Notes: generated by a model from the sequence alone, not told the origin. 64,000 nt of DNA from Pseudoflavonifractor sp050943825 (GCF_050943825.1 NZ_JBMNPX010000006.1:62001-126000), one strand, 5' to 3'; counted from the stretch's first letter, positions 42,725 through 51,068 are shown. Program-made: numbers and translations.

Positions 42725-43638
42725 ACCAGGTAGATATTCAGCTCCTGCGTGAAATCGCAGACCTGGAGCGCACCCCCCAGGGTGCCTACAACATCCGCAA
42801 GAACGGCCAGCTGGAGAGCCGCTCCAACTCGGCCAACATCACCATTGAGTCCAAGAGCGACAAGCCGGGCATTGATATCCACATCGCCCCCGGCACCAAG
42901 CACGAGTCGGTCCACATCCCGGTTATCGTCACCCAGACCGGCCTGAAGGACCTGGTGTACAACGACTTCTATATCGGCGAGGACTGCGACGTGGACATTG
43001 TGGCCGGCTGCGGCATCCACAATTCCGGCTGCGAGACCGCCGAGCACGACGGCATCCACACCTTCTACGTGGGCAAGAACGCCCGGGTGCGGTACGTGGA
43101 GAAGCACTACGGCGAGGGCGAGGGCACCGGTCAGCGCATCCTCAACCCCCAGACCGTGGTCTATCTGGAGGAGGGCGCCTTCATCCAGCTGGACACCACC
43201 CAGATCAAGGGCGTGGACTCCACCAAGCGTGAGACCAAGATTGTGGTGGGTCCCCATGCCGAGGCGGTGGTCAACGAGAAGCTGCTCACCCACGGCAGCC
43301 AGACCGCCGAGAGCGACATGGAGATCATCCTGGACGGCGAGGATGCCAGCGGCCGGGTTATCTCCCGCTCGGTGGCCCAGGACAGCTCCCAGCAGGTGTT
43401 CTACCCCCGCATGACGGGCAACGCCAAGTGCTTCGGCCATGTCCAGTGCGATTCCATCATCATGGGCGACGCCAAGATCTCCTCTATCCCCGCCATCTCC
43501 GCCAACCATGTGGACGCCCAGCTGGTCCACGAGGCGGCCATCGGCCGTATCGCCGGTGACCAGATCACTAAGCTGATGACTCTGGGCCTCACCGAGGAGG
43601 AGGCGGAGGAGCGCATCCTCAACGGCTTCCTCCACTAA
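42721..43638 (+). CDS. sufB: short SufB/D-type Fe-S scaffold (SmsB)
   Basis: 305 residues, much shorter than E. coli SufB (about 495), keeping only the beta-helix core: IHIAPGTKHESVHIPVIV, CGIHNSGCETAEHDGIHTFY, VDAQLVHEAAIGRIAGDQIT. The start overlaps the sufC stop (ATGA). No sufS, sufU or sufD follows. The two-gene arrangement matches the minimal SUF-like (SMS) system described in anaerobes and archaea. Confidence 0.9.
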   Translation: MNQVDIQLLREIADLERTPQGAYNIRKNGQLESRSNSANITIESKSDKPGIDIHIAPGTKHESVHIPVIVTQTGLKDLVYNDFYIGEDCDVDIVAGCGIHNSGCETAEHDGIHTFYVGKNARVRYVEKHYGEGEGTGQRILNPQTVVYLEEGAFIQLDTTQIKGVDSTKRETKIVVGPHAEAVVNEKLLTHGSQTAESDMEIILDGEDASGRVISRSVAQDSSQQVFYPRMTGNAKCFGHVQCDSIIMGDAKISSIPAISANHVDAQLVHEAAIGRIAGDQITKLMTLGLTEEEAEERILNGFLH

Positions 43639-43652
43639 TCTCTCATATATGC

Positions 43653-43691
43653 AAAGCGGGTCCCGGCGTATCGCCGGGACCCGCTTTTTTT
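43653..43691. terminator. bidirectional terminator
   Basis: A 16-bp perfect stem (43653-43668 with 43672-43687) with a TAT loop and TTTTTTT. It ends the sufCB transcript and lies just past the stop of the convergent SprT-like gene. Confidence 0.95.
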
Positions 43692-43693
43692 CT

Positions 43694-44191
43694 CTATTTG
43701 TCTCCCTGCTTCAGTGCCAGCTGACCGCCGCAGCGGCAGCGGTACCGCTCCGGGTGGAGCACCACGCTGGACGCCCTGGCCCGGACAAACTCCGCCCCGC
43801 AGCGGGTACACACCAGCACGTACCGGGCCGGCTTCTGCTCGGGCAGGCCCATGGCCTCCCAGGTGCCGGTGCGGGAGATATGGTAGCCCCACCGGGCGTT
43901 CATTCTGGCGGCATAGCCCTTCCACCGCTCCCCGTGGTTGCGGCAGCCCCGGCAGGTGTGGAGCACCTCGTGGGCCAAGACCTCCGTCACTGCCTCCTCC
44001 CCCGCCGGCAGCAGCCGGGCGGAGATTTCGATGATATACCCGCCCGATACCGGGCGGCAGCAGCCCAGCCGGGCCACCGCACGGGCGTTGAGCCGGACGT
44101 GGGGGTCGATGCCCTCGGGCACCGGGATGCCCGCCGCCCTGGCCTGGGCAATCACCCGGACCAGCAGGGCGTCCATCTGATGTTTCTCCAT
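43694..44191 (-). CDS. SprT-like zinc metalloprotease-domain protein
   Basis: 165 residues. Active-site motif VLAHEVLHTCRGCRNHGERW (HExxH plus a distal His) and a C-terminal zinc ribbon (LVCTRCGAEF, YRCRCGGQLAL). This combination is typical of SprT/Spartan-like proteins, which in eukaryotes degrade DNA-protein cross-links; the bacterial role is unclear. ATG 44191 has GGAGGAGGG 6-8 nt upstream. Confidence 0.87.
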   Translation of the reverse strand: MEKHQMDALLVRVIAQARAAGIPVPEGIDPHVRLNARAVARLGCCRPVSGGYIIEISARLLPAGEEAVTEVLAHEVLHTCRGCRNHGERWKGYAARMNARWGYHISRTGTWEAMGLPEQKPARYVLVCTRCGAEFVRARASSVVLHPERYRCRCGGQLALKQGDK

Positions 44192-44258
44192 GTCCGTTCC
44201 CTCCTCCGCTGAGCTTTGGCCCCCATTATACCACTCCCCATGCCCCGGGAAAAGGCCC

Positions 44259-44287
44259 TTGCTTTTTTCCAGCCGTGCTGGTATAAT
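44259..44287 (+). promoter_or_regulatory. promoter of glpP
   Basis: TTGCTT (44259-44264), 17-bp spacer, TATAAT (44282-44287). The leader to the glpP ATG is about 114 nt. Confidence 0.85.
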
Positions 44288-44347
44288 CAATCTTGCCAAA
44301 GGGCGGCATCTTGATTCCGTCTTACTTGTGCACAGTGTTGTGGAGAA

Positions 44348-44383
44348 GCGCAGGGTGGCTGAAGGCCGCTTTGCGCCCTTTTT
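44348..44383 (+). terminator. attenuator hairpin in the glpP leader
   Basis: GCGCAGGGTGGC (44348-44359) pairs with GCCGCTTTGCGC (44365-44376), three G-T pairs included, then CCTTTTTATTT. It ends 25 nt before glpP, so it must be read through for expression. Confidence 0.78.
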
Positions 44384-44407
44384 ATTTGGTTGAGAGGAGG
44401 GAGCGGA

Positions 44408-44977
44408 ATGGACGCACCGGCGCTGTTTGACCTGCTGGCCGACGGGCCGGTGATTGCCGCCGTGAAGAACGGGGAGGGTCTGTCCGCCGCCCTGGAGAGC
44501 AGTGTGCCGGTGGTCTTCCTCCTCTGTGGGGACATCCTCACCGTAGGAGAGGCCGCCGCCCGGTGTCACGCCGCAGGAAAAGCAGTGTTTGTCCACCTGG
44601 ACCTGGTGGAGGGGCTTGCCCAAAAGGAGATTGCCGTGGACTTCATTGCCCGGAGCACAGAGGCCGACGGCGTCATCTCCACCCGCCCCGCCCTGACCCG
44701 CCGGGCCAGGGAGCTGGGCCTGCTGGCGGTGCAGCGGATTTTCCTGCTGGACTCCATGGCACTGCGCAACGTGGAGCGCCACTTTTCCCCCGACGCCGCC
44801 GACCTCATCGAGGTGCTGCCGGGGCTGATGCCCAAAATCATCCGCAAAATCTGCACCTCCACCGGCAAGCCGGTCATCGCCGGCGGGCTCATCTCCGACA
44901 AGGAGGATGTGACCGGTGCTCTGGGCGCGGGAGCTATGGCGGTCTCCAGCACCAACCCGGCGGTGTGGAACATGTAG
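44408..44977 (+). CDS. glpP: glycerol-3-phosphate-responsive antiterminator GlpP
   Basis: 189 residues, a TIM-barrel-like RNA-binding regulator. Characteristic stretches are GPVIAAVKNGEGLSAALES, VPVVFLLCGDILTVGE, VFVHLDLVEGLAQKEIAVDF and KPVIAGGLISDKEDV. With glycerol-3-phosphate bound, GlpP stops termination in glp leaders. The terminator at 45024, right before the next gene, is its expected target; the one in its own leader suggests self-regulation. Confidence 0.93.
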   Translation: MDAPALFDLLADGPVIAAVKNGEGLSAALESSVPVVFLLCGDILTVGEAAARCHAAGKAVFVHLDLVEGLAQKEIAVDFIARSTEADGVISTRPALTRRARELGLLAVQRIFLLDSMALRNVERHFSPDAADLIEVLPGLMPKIIRKICTSTGKPVIAGGLISDKEDVTGALGAGAMAVSSTNPAVWNM

Positions 44978-45023
44978 TTCTGCCCATTTGAACTGAATAT
45001 CTCCCGTTGTTTCATGAGATTGA

Positions 45024-45075
45024 GAGCGAAACAGGGCCTGTCCCCGGCTGGGGACGGCTTTGTCTCGCTCTTTTT
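45024..45075 (+). terminator. GlpP-type leader terminator before the glp flavoprotein genes
   Basis: GAGCGA (45024-45029) pairs with TCGCTC (45065-45070), GTCCCC with GGGGAC inside, loop GGCT, followed by TTTTTGTTTT. It sits between glpP and the TTG start at 45097, the position of antitermination sites in glp operons. Confidence 0.88.
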
Positions 45076-45096
45076 GTTTTGTCAGGAGGGATTTCT

Positions 45097-46533
45097 TTGT
45101 ACGACGTCATTATCATCGGCTGCGGCATCACCGGCGCAGCGGCGGCCTTCCATCTGTCCCGGTACAAGCTGAGCATCTGCGTGCTGGAGGGGTCCAACGA
45201 TGTGTCCTGCGGCACCACCAAGGCCAACTCCGCCATTCTCCACGCCGGGTACGACCCGGAGCCGGGCACCCTGATGGCCAGGCTCAATGTACGGGGCGCG
45301 GAGCTGGCGGCTCAGCTGTGCGCGGCGCTGGATGTGCCCTACCGCCGGTGCGGTTCCTTTGTGGCCGCCTTTACCGAGGAGGACGAACGGACCCTGCAAA
45401 CCCTGCTCCGCCGGGGTCAGGCCAACGGCGTGGCCGGGCTGGAGATTCTCACCGGCGAAGCGGCCCGCGCCCTGGAGCCCAACCTGTCCCCCGAGGTGCG
45501 GGCCGTGCTCCACGCCCCCACCGCCGCCATCTGCTCCCCCTGGGAGTACTGTCTGGCACTGGCGGAAACGGCAGTGGTCAACGGCGCCCACCTGAAGCTG
45601 GAGCACGCCGTCACCGGCCTGGAGCGGATGGAGCAGGGCTGGCGGGTCCGCACCACTCAGGGGGACGTGGAGGGCCGGTTCGTCCTCAACGCCGCCGGGC
45701 TGGGGGCTCAGGCCGTCCATGAGATGGCCGCGCCCCGTGACTTTCTGCTCCGTCCCTCCCGGGGCCAGTACTACCTGCTGGACAAGAGCGAGGGGGACCG
45801 GGTTGGCAGGGTCATCTTCCAGTGCCCCGGCCCTCTGGGCAAGGGCGTGCTGGTGACCCCCACGGTCCACGGCAACCTGATGGCCGGTCCCAACGCCGAG
45901 CCGGTGGAGGGGGACGACACCGCCACCACCGCCGCTGGGCTGGACTTTGTCCGCCGTACCGCCGCCCGCTCGGTGCCGTCGGTGGCCTTCGGGGCGGTGA
46001 TCCGCACCTTCGCGGGGGTGCGCTCCGCCACCGACCGGGGCGACTTCATCATCCAACAGGCGGCTCCCGGGTTCTTTGACCTGGCGGGCATCTGCTCCCC
46101 CGGTCTCACCGCCGCCCCCGCCATCGCCGAGTATGCCGCCGGGCTGCTGGCCGATGCCGGTCTGGAGCTAGAGGAAAAGCCGGACTTTGTCTGTTCCCGG
46201 AAGCGCATCCGCTTCAAGGAGCTGCCTCCGGCGGAGAAAGCGGCCCTGGTGGCCGCCCGGCCGGAGTACGGCCGCATCGTCTGCCGGTGCGAGACCATCA
46301 CCGAGGGCGAGATTCTGGACTGCTTCCGCCGCCCCATCCCGCCCCGCTCCCTGGACGGGGTAAAGCGCCGGGTGGGGGCCGGTCTGGGCCGGTGTCAGGG
46401 CGGCTTCTGCGGCCCACGAGTGGCCGAGCTGCTGGACCGGGAGCTGGGCCTGGGCGGCAGAAAGCTGCTGCAGGAGAACACCGGCAGCTGGCTGCTGGCC
46501 GAAGAGACGAAGGGAGGTCACAGCCATGTATGA
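45097..46533 (+). CDS. FAD-dependent glycerol-3-phosphate dehydrogenase-like protein with BFD-type Fe-S domain
   Basis: 478 residues from a TTG 8 nt after AGGAGGG. FAD motif DVIIIGCGITGAAAAFHLSR, DAO-type core (SCGTTKANSAILHAGYDP, RPSRGQYYLLDK). The C-terminal [2Fe-2S]-binding BFD-like segment has CRCETITEGEILDC and GRCQGGFCGPRV. Such two-part proteins are annotated as GlpA or L-2-hydroxyglutarate oxidase-like. Position between glpP and glpK makes glycerol-3-phosphate the likely substrate, with the next two proteins as partners. Confidence 0.88.
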   Translation: MYDVIIIGCGITGAAAAFHLSRYKLSICVLEGSNDVSCGTTKANSAILHAGYDPEPGTLMARLNVRGAELAAQLCAALDVPYRRCGSFVAAFTEEDERTLQTLLRRGQANGVAGLEILTGEAARALEPNLSPEVRAVLHAPTAAICSPWEYCLALAETAVVNGAHLKLEHAVTGLERMEQGWRVRTTQGDVEGRFVLNAAGLGAQAVHEMAAPRDFLLRPSRGQYYLLDKSEGDRVGRVIFQCPGPLGKGVLVTPTVHGNLMAGPNAEPVEGDDTATTAAGLDFVRRTAARSVPSVAFGAVIRTFAGVRSATDRGDFIIQQAAPGFFDLAGICSPGLTAAPAIAEYAAGLLADAGLELEEKPDFVCSRKRIRFKELPPAEKAALVAARPEYGRIVCRCETITEGEILDCFRRPIPPRSLDGVKRRVGAGLGRCQGGFCGPRVAELLDRELGLGGRKLLQENTGSWLLAEETKGGHSHV

Positions 46534-47782
46534 TCTGATTGTCATCGGCGGCGGACCCGCCGGTCTGGCGGCCGCCTGCGCCGCCTGGGAGAAGGGCTTG
46601 CAGTCCATCCTTCTGGTGGAGCGTGACAGGGAACTGGGCGGCATCCTGAACCAGTGCATCCACAGCGGCTTTGGCCTCCAGTATTTCAAAGAGGAGCTGA
46701 CTGGCCCGGAGTACGCCGGGCGGTTTATCGAAATGCTCTCGGACACCGGCGTGGAGGTGCGCCTGGAGACAATGGCCCTGGAGATCGCTCCCGGCCCGGT
46801 GGTCCACATGGTGGGCCCCGGTGGCTACGCCGTGGAGGAGGCCAAGTCGGTGGTGCTGGCCATGGGCTGCCGGGAGCGGACCCGTGGGGCCATCGCCATC
46901 CCGGGCACCCGTCCCGCCGGTGTGCTCACCGCCGGGGCCGCCCAGCGGTACGTGAACATGGAGGGCTGGCTGCCCGGCAAGCGGGTGGTCATTCTGGGCA
47001 GCGGAGACATCGGCCTCATCATGGCCAGGCGTATGACCCTGGAGGGGGCGGAGGTGCTGGCCTGCGTGGAGGTCATGCCCTACTCGGGCGGCCTGAACCG
47101 GAACATCGTCCAGTGTCTGGAGGACTTCAACATCCCCCTCTACCTGTCCCATACGGTGACCGACATCAAGGGCAGGGACCGGGTAGAGCAGGTGGTGGTG
47201 TCCAAGGTGGATGAGCACCGCCGCCCCATCCCGGGCACCGAGATGGTCTTTGACTGCGACACCCTGCTGCTGTCGGTGGGGCTCATCCCGGAGAACGAGC
47301 TGACCCGGCAGGCGGGCATTGAGATGGACCGCCGCACCGGCGGCGCAGTGGTGGAGGAAAACATGGAGACCTCCATGCCGGGGGTATTTGCCTGCGGCAA
47401 CGCCGCCCACGTCCACGACCTGGTGGACTTTGTCACTGCCGAGAGCGCCCGTGCCGGTGAGGCCGCTGCGGAGTATGTGCTGTCCGGCGGCACGCCAGCC
47501 GGGGAAATTCTGACCATTACCCCCGGCGACGGTGTCAACTACACGGTCCCCCAGCGGCTGCGGCCCCACCGGGCGAAAAACGGCTGCGGGGTGTTCTTCC
47601 GGGTGGGCCGGATTTTTAAGGACAGCCGGATTGTGGTGTCCTCGGATGGGCAGGAGCTGGCCGCCTTCCCCCGGCGGCACATGGCCCCCGGCGAGATGGA
47701 GCGCATCACCCTCTCCCCTGCCCTGCTGTCCCAGGCCGGGGATCATCTGACCATATCCGTCCAGGAGGTGACCGGAAGATGA
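46526..47782 (+). CDS. FAD/NAD(P)-binding oxidoreductase of the glp operon
   Basis: 418 residues. N-terminal FAD motif YDLIVIGGGPAGLAAACAAW, NAD(P) motif KRVVILGSGDIGLIMARRM, and GGAVVEENMETSMPGVFACG near the flavin end. It starts 8 bp inside the preceding gene. It probably transfers electrons from the dehydrogenase subunit to NAD or a quinone-like carrier, taking the place of GlpB in a GlpABC-like complex. Confidence 0.88.
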   Translation: MYDLIVIGGGPAGLAAACAAWEKGLQSILLVERDRELGGILNQCIHSGFGLQYFKEELTGPEYAGRFIEMLSDTGVEVRLETMALEIAPGPVVHMVGPGGYAVEEAKSVVLAMGCRERTRGAIAIPGTRPAGVLTAGAAQRYVNMEGWLPGKRVVILGSGDIGLIMARRMTLEGAEVLACVEVMPYSGGLNRNIVQCLEDFNIPLYLSHTVTDIKGRDRVEQVVVSKVDEHRRPIPGTEMVFDCDTLLLSVGLIPENELTRQAGIEMDRRTGGAVVEENMETSMPGVFACGNAAHVHDLVDFVTAESARAGEAAAEYVLSGGTPAGEILTITPGDGVNYTVPQRLRPHRAKNGCGVFFRVGRIFKDSRIVVSSDGQELAAFPRRHMAPGEMERITLSPALLSQAGDHLTISVQEVTGR

Positions 47783-48123
47783 AGAATTTAATCTGTATCG
47801 TGTGCCCCAGAGGCTGCCGCCTGAAGGTGGATGAGGAGCATGATTACGCCGTCACAGGAAACGGCTGTCCAAGAGGGGCGGAGTATGGTAGAATAGAGCT
47901 GACCAACCCCACCCGGGTGGTCACCTCCACGGTGCGCTGCGCGGGCGGCGTCCACCCCCGCTGTCCCGTCAAGACCGACCGGCCCATCCCCAAGGCGCTG
48001 GTGCGGGCGGCCGCGGCGGCGCTGGACGGCGTGACCCTGACCGCACCGGCGGAGCTGGGCCAGGTGGTGCTCTCCGACGTGTGCGGCACCGGAGCCAGCT
48101 TTATCACCACCCGGGCCATCTGA
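47779..48123 (+). CDS. DUF1667 Cys-rich protein of the glp operon
   Basis: 114 residues. CIVCPRGCRLKV and GNGCPRGAEYG give two Cys pairs that could hold a metal or Fe-S cluster; VHPRCPVKTDRPIPKAL is the family hallmark. The ATGA overlap with the previous stop shows coupling. Probably the third subunit of the glycerol-3-phosphate oxidising complex. Confidence 0.88.
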   Translation: MKNLICIVCPRGCRLKVDEEHDYAVTGNGCPRGAEYGRIELTNPTRVVTSTVRCAGGVHPRCPVKTDRPIPKALVRAAAAALDGVTLTAPAELGQVVLSDVCGTGASFITTRAI

Positions 48124-48153
48124 CAGACCACCAACTTGACAGGAGGCATCGCC

Positions 48154-49644
48154 ATGGGCAAGTATATTCTGGCGCTGGACCAGGGTACCACCAGCTCCCG
48201 CGCCATCCTCTTTGACAGCGAGCAGAACATTGTGGGCATCTCTCAGAAGGAATTCACCCAGATCTACCCCCGGGAGGGCTGGGTGGAGCATGACGCCATG
48301 GAGATCTGGTCCTCCCAGTATGCGGTGATGATGGAGGTCATCGCCCAGACCGGAGTGTCCCCAGCGGACGTGGCGGCCATCGGCATCACCAACCAGCGGG
48401 AGACCACCATTCTGTGGGACAAGACCACCGGACGGCCCATCCACAATGCCATCGTGTGGCAGTGCCGCCGGACGGCAGAGATTGTGGACCAGCTCATCGC
48501 TGACGGTCTGGGGGACCACATCCGGTCCGTCACCGGCCTCATCCCCGACGCCTACTTCTCGGGCACCAAAATCAAGTGGATTCTGGACCATGTGGAGGGG
48601 GCCAGAGAGAAGGCCAAGCGGGGCGAGATTCTCTTCGGCACGGTGGACAGCTGGCTGCTGTGGAAGCTGACCGGCGGGGCGGTCCACGCCACCGACGTGA
48701 CCAACGCCTCCCGCACCATGCTCTTTGACATCCGCCGTCTGGACTGGGACGACACCCTGCTCCAGGCCCTGGACATTCCCCGGGCCATGCTGCCCCAGGT
48801 CCGCTCCTCCAGCGAGGTCTACGGCTACGCCGACATTCAGGGCATCCGGGTGCCCATCGCGGGCATGGCGGGCGACCAGCAGGCCGCCCTCTTCGGCCAG
48901 ACCTGCTTCAACCCCGGCGACGCCAAGAACACCTACGGCACCGGCTGCTTCCTGCTGATGAACACCGGCTCCACCCCCTGCGAGAGCAAGAACGGCCTGC
49001 TCACCACCATTGCCATCGGTCTGGACGGGGGCGTGCAGTACGCCCTGGAGGGCTCGGTATTTGTGGGCGGCGCGGTGATCCAGTGGCTGCGGGACGAGAT
49101 GCGCTTCTTCACCGAGAGCCGGGACGCGGAGTATTACGCCCAGAAGGTGCCCGACAACGGCGGCGTGTATCTGGTGCCCGCCTTCACCGGCCTGGGCGCC
49201 CCCTACTGGGACATGTACGCCCGTGGCGCCATCGTGGGCCTGACCCGGGGCACCCGGCGGGAGCACATCATCCGGGCGGCCCAGGAGTCCATCGCCTACC
49301 AGGTGGCCGACCTGGTGAGGGCCATGGAGGCAGACACCGGCGTGCCCCTGACCCAGCTGAAGGCGGACGGCGGCGCCAGCCGGGACCGGTTCCTCATGCA
49401 GTTCCAGGCGGACATTCTGGACCGGCAGGTCCGCAGGCCCATGATCCGGGAGACCACCGCTCTGGGCGCGGCCTATCTGGCCGGTCTGGCCACCGGGGTG
49501 TGGAAGGACCGGGAGGAGATCACCCACCTCTGGGCCTGCGACACCACCTACACCCCCGACATGGACCCTGGCCGCCGCGCCGCCCTCATGGACGGCTGGC
49601 ACCGGGCCGTGGGCCGCAGCCGTGGCTGGGCCAATGGCGGATAA
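48154..49644 (+). CDS. glpK: glycerol kinase
   Basis: 496 residues. FGGY kinase signatures: LALDQGTTSSRAILFD, EGWVEHDAMEIW, ITNQRETTILWD, AGMAGDQQAALFGQ, YGTGCFLLMNTG and TQLKADGGASRD. ATG 48154 follows AGGAGG by 7 nt. It makes glycerol-3-phosphate, both the substrate for the neighbouring flavoproteins and the signal for GlpP. No glpF is in the window. Confidence 0.97.
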   Translation: MGKYILALDQGTTSSRAILFDSEQNIVGISQKEFTQIYPREGWVEHDAMEIWSSQYAVMMEVIAQTGVSPADVAAIGITNQRETTILWDKTTGRPIHNAIVWQCRRTAEIVDQLIADGLGDHIRSVTGLIPDAYFSGTKIKWILDHVEGAREKAKRGEILFGTVDSWLLWKLTGGAVHATDVTNASRTMLFDIRRLDWDDTLLQALDIPRAMLPQVRSSSEVYGYADIQGIRVPIAGMAGDQQAALFGQTCFNPGDAKNTYGTGCFLLMNTGSTPCESKNGLLTTIAIGLDGGVQYALEGSVFVGGAVIQWLRDEMRFFTESRDAEYYAQKVPDNGGVYLVPAFTGLGAPYWDMYARGAIVGLTRGTRREHIIRAAQESIAYQVADLVRAMEADTGVPLTQLKADGGASRDRFLMQFQADILDRQVRRPMIRETTALGAAYLAGLATGVWKDREEITHLWACDTTYTPDMDPGRRAALMDGWHRAVGRSRGWANGG

Positions 49645-49654
49645 GGATTTCTCA

Positions 49655-49694
49655 GCGTAGGACAGGGGCGCTCCCCCTGTCCTACGCCATTTTT
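49655..49694 (+). terminator. terminator of the glp operon
   Basis: A 14-bp perfect stem (49655-49668 with 49674-49687) followed by CATTTTT. Confidence 0.94.
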
Positions 49695-49697
49695 CCC

Positions 49698-49726
49698 TTG
49701 TTCTCCCCTGCCTTTTGGTGTAATAT
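49698..49726 (+). promoter_or_regulatory. promoter of the gene at 49759
   Basis: TTGTTC (49698-49703), 17-bp spacer, TAATAT (49721-49726). Confidence 0.65.
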
Positions 49727-49758
49727 GGAAAAGACAAGCAACAGGAGGCGGATGGCCG

Positions 49759-50196
49759 ATGCGCGAAATTGATACATATTCCTACCGCTGCGGCGTGATG
49801 GACTGCTTTTGCGAGATGGTGCGGGCCGGGGTGAAGAATCTGGCCCTGAGCCACCCGGTGGACAGCCGGGCAGAGTGGGAGGAGCTGGGTCCCTTTGCCG
49901 CCAAAATCGCGGGGCAGTACGGGGTGAAGTGCTACCCGGAGGAGGCGCCCCTGGTCACCGACCTCTTTCCCGTTTCGTCCGCCCGTGGGAAGTACCTCTA
50001 CCTCTTCTACCGGGCGGACCATGTGCTGGGGGAGTACCTGCGGCTCAAGGAGCGGAAGGCGTCCATGGTGGCCGAGCGGGCCTACTTCGGCGGCAACCGG
50101 ACCCAGATCGCCCGGGAGTACGGCCGTCTGCTCTCCTACTCCCCTGAGACCGTCCGGGCCCTGCTGGCGGCCAATCAGGACCGGGAACGGGTGTGA
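49759..50196 (+). CDS. unrecognised cytoplasmic protein
   Basis: 145 residues with its own promoter and an AGGAGG site about 11 nt upstream. I do not recognise the family. Visible features are YRCGVMDCFCEMVRAGVKNL with three Cys at the start, a central alpha/beta region (KIAGQYGVKCYPEEAPLVTD, KYLYLFYRADHVLGEYLRLK) and a basic helical C-terminus (NRTQIAREYGRLLSYSPETV) that could be a DNA- or RNA-binding helix pair. No signal peptide or membrane segment. Confidence 0.75.
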   Translation: MREIDTYSYRCGVMDCFCEMVRAGVKNLALSHPVDSRAEWEELGPFAAKIAGQYGVKCYPEEAPLVTDLFPVSSARGKYLYLFYRADHVLGEYLRLKERKASMVAERAYFGGNRTQIAREYGRLLSYSPETVRALLAANQDRERV

Positions 50197-50230
50197 CGTC
50201 CCACCCGCCGGGCAGGGGTATTTATTTCTG

Positions 50231-50259
50231 TTGACAACCGTTCCTGCGGATGTTATCAT
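50231..50259 (+). promoter_or_regulatory. promoter of the cold-shock gene
   Basis: Perfect TTGACA (50231-50236), 17-bp spacer, TATCAT (50254-50259). The leader is about 125 nt. Confidence 0.85.
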
Positions 50260-50289
50260 AGGTAATGATCTTCTCTATGCACGACCTGA

Positions 50290-50356
50290 ACTCACATTTT
50301 TGTAAGTCATCGTCTGCTCACTGGATGATGATAAGCGAAAATGTGGGTTTTCTTTT
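50290..50356 (+). promoter_or_regulatory. structured, terminator-like leader of the cold-shock gene
   Basis: ACTCACATTTT (50290-50300) pairs with AAAATGTGGGT (50338-50348), with an inner TCATCGTC / GATGATGA stem, followed by TTTTCTTTT. It stands 35 nt before the start codon, so it may attenuate transcription or act as a temperature-dependent fold, as known for csp leaders. Confidence 0.65.
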
Positions 50357-50391
50357 GCGCAGAGATCAAATTTTTTGCAGGAGGTACCAGC

Positions 50392-50604
50392 ATGTATCAG
50401 GGTACTGTAAAGTGGTTCAATGAGACCAAGGGCTTCGGCTTCATCTCCAACGACGACGGCAGCGGCGACGTGTTCGTCCACTTCTCCGCCATCCTGGTGG
50501 ACGGCTTCAAGACCCTCGCCGAGGGCCAGAAGGTGTCCTACGACACCGAGCCCGATCCCAAGGACGCCGGCAAGCTCCGCGCTGTCAACGTCCGTCCTCT
50601 CTAA
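50392..50604 (+). CDS. csp: cold-shock protein (CspA family)
   Basis: 70 residues, the full family length. RNP1 KGFGFISN and RNP2-like DVFVHFSAI are present. It binds single-stranded nucleic acid and melts RNA structure. AGGAGG lies 6-7 nt before the ATG at 50392. Confidence 0.97.
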   Translation: MYQGTVKWFNETKGFGFISNDDGSGDVFVHFSAILVDGFKTLAEGQKVSYDTEPDPKDAGKLRAVNVRPL

Positions 50605-50619
50605 GGATATAAAGGATGT

Positions 50620-50653
50620 AACCCGCCGCGCACTGCGCGGCGGGTTCTCTTTT
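50620..50653 (+). terminator. terminator of the cold-shock gene
   Basis: AACCCGCCGCGC pairs with GCGCGGCGGGTT, then CTCTTTT. Confidence 0.92.
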
Positions 50654-50752
50654 GCCCGTCACCCCCGGGGCCGGGCGGACATATGCTGTACCGTGGGGCG
50701 GAGGCGGCGCCGCCGTCCCCGCTCCGCCAAAACTGCTTTGGGGGATACTCAT

Positions 50753-51004
50753 ATGTGCAATTGTTCCAACCGCCGCCGCTGCTGTTGCTGCGGCTGTTCC
50801 TGTGGCTGCGGCTGCTCCTGCGGGAGCGGCGGAGCCGTCACTCTTCCCTCCTTCCCCGACCGTCCCGCGTGGGACTCCGCCCCCTCCGGGGACAGCTTCC
50901 CCGTCTACGTGGCCATGCCGGCCTATATGGCCCGGGGCTCCGCCAATATGCAGGTCTCCGTGGAGATGGACTCCGGTTCCTCCTGCTCCTGCAGCCGGGG
51001 CTGA
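50753..51004 (+). CDS. small Cys-rich protein of unknown function
   Basis: 83 residues. The first 27 residues contain 11 Cys (MCNCSN, RRRCCCCGCSCGCGCSCGSG), followed by a neutral segment (FPVYVAMPAYMARGSANMQV) and a Cys end (SSCSCSRG). GGGGGA lies 7-8 nt before the ATG, and a terminator follows. No maturation enzyme is nearby. It could bind metals or be a spore-coat or peptide precursor. A chance frame in GC-rich DNA is possible, although codon use in the second half looks coding. Confidence 0.55.
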   Translation: MCNCSNRRRCCCCGCSCGCGCSCGSGGAVTLPSFPDRPAWDSAPSGDSFPVYVAMPAYMARGSANMQVSVEMDSGSSCSCSRG

Positions 51005-51068
51005 ACGCCCCCGCCGCCTTCCGGCGGCGTACTTATCCCCGCTCATATGAACTTCCCCTGTAAGCAGA

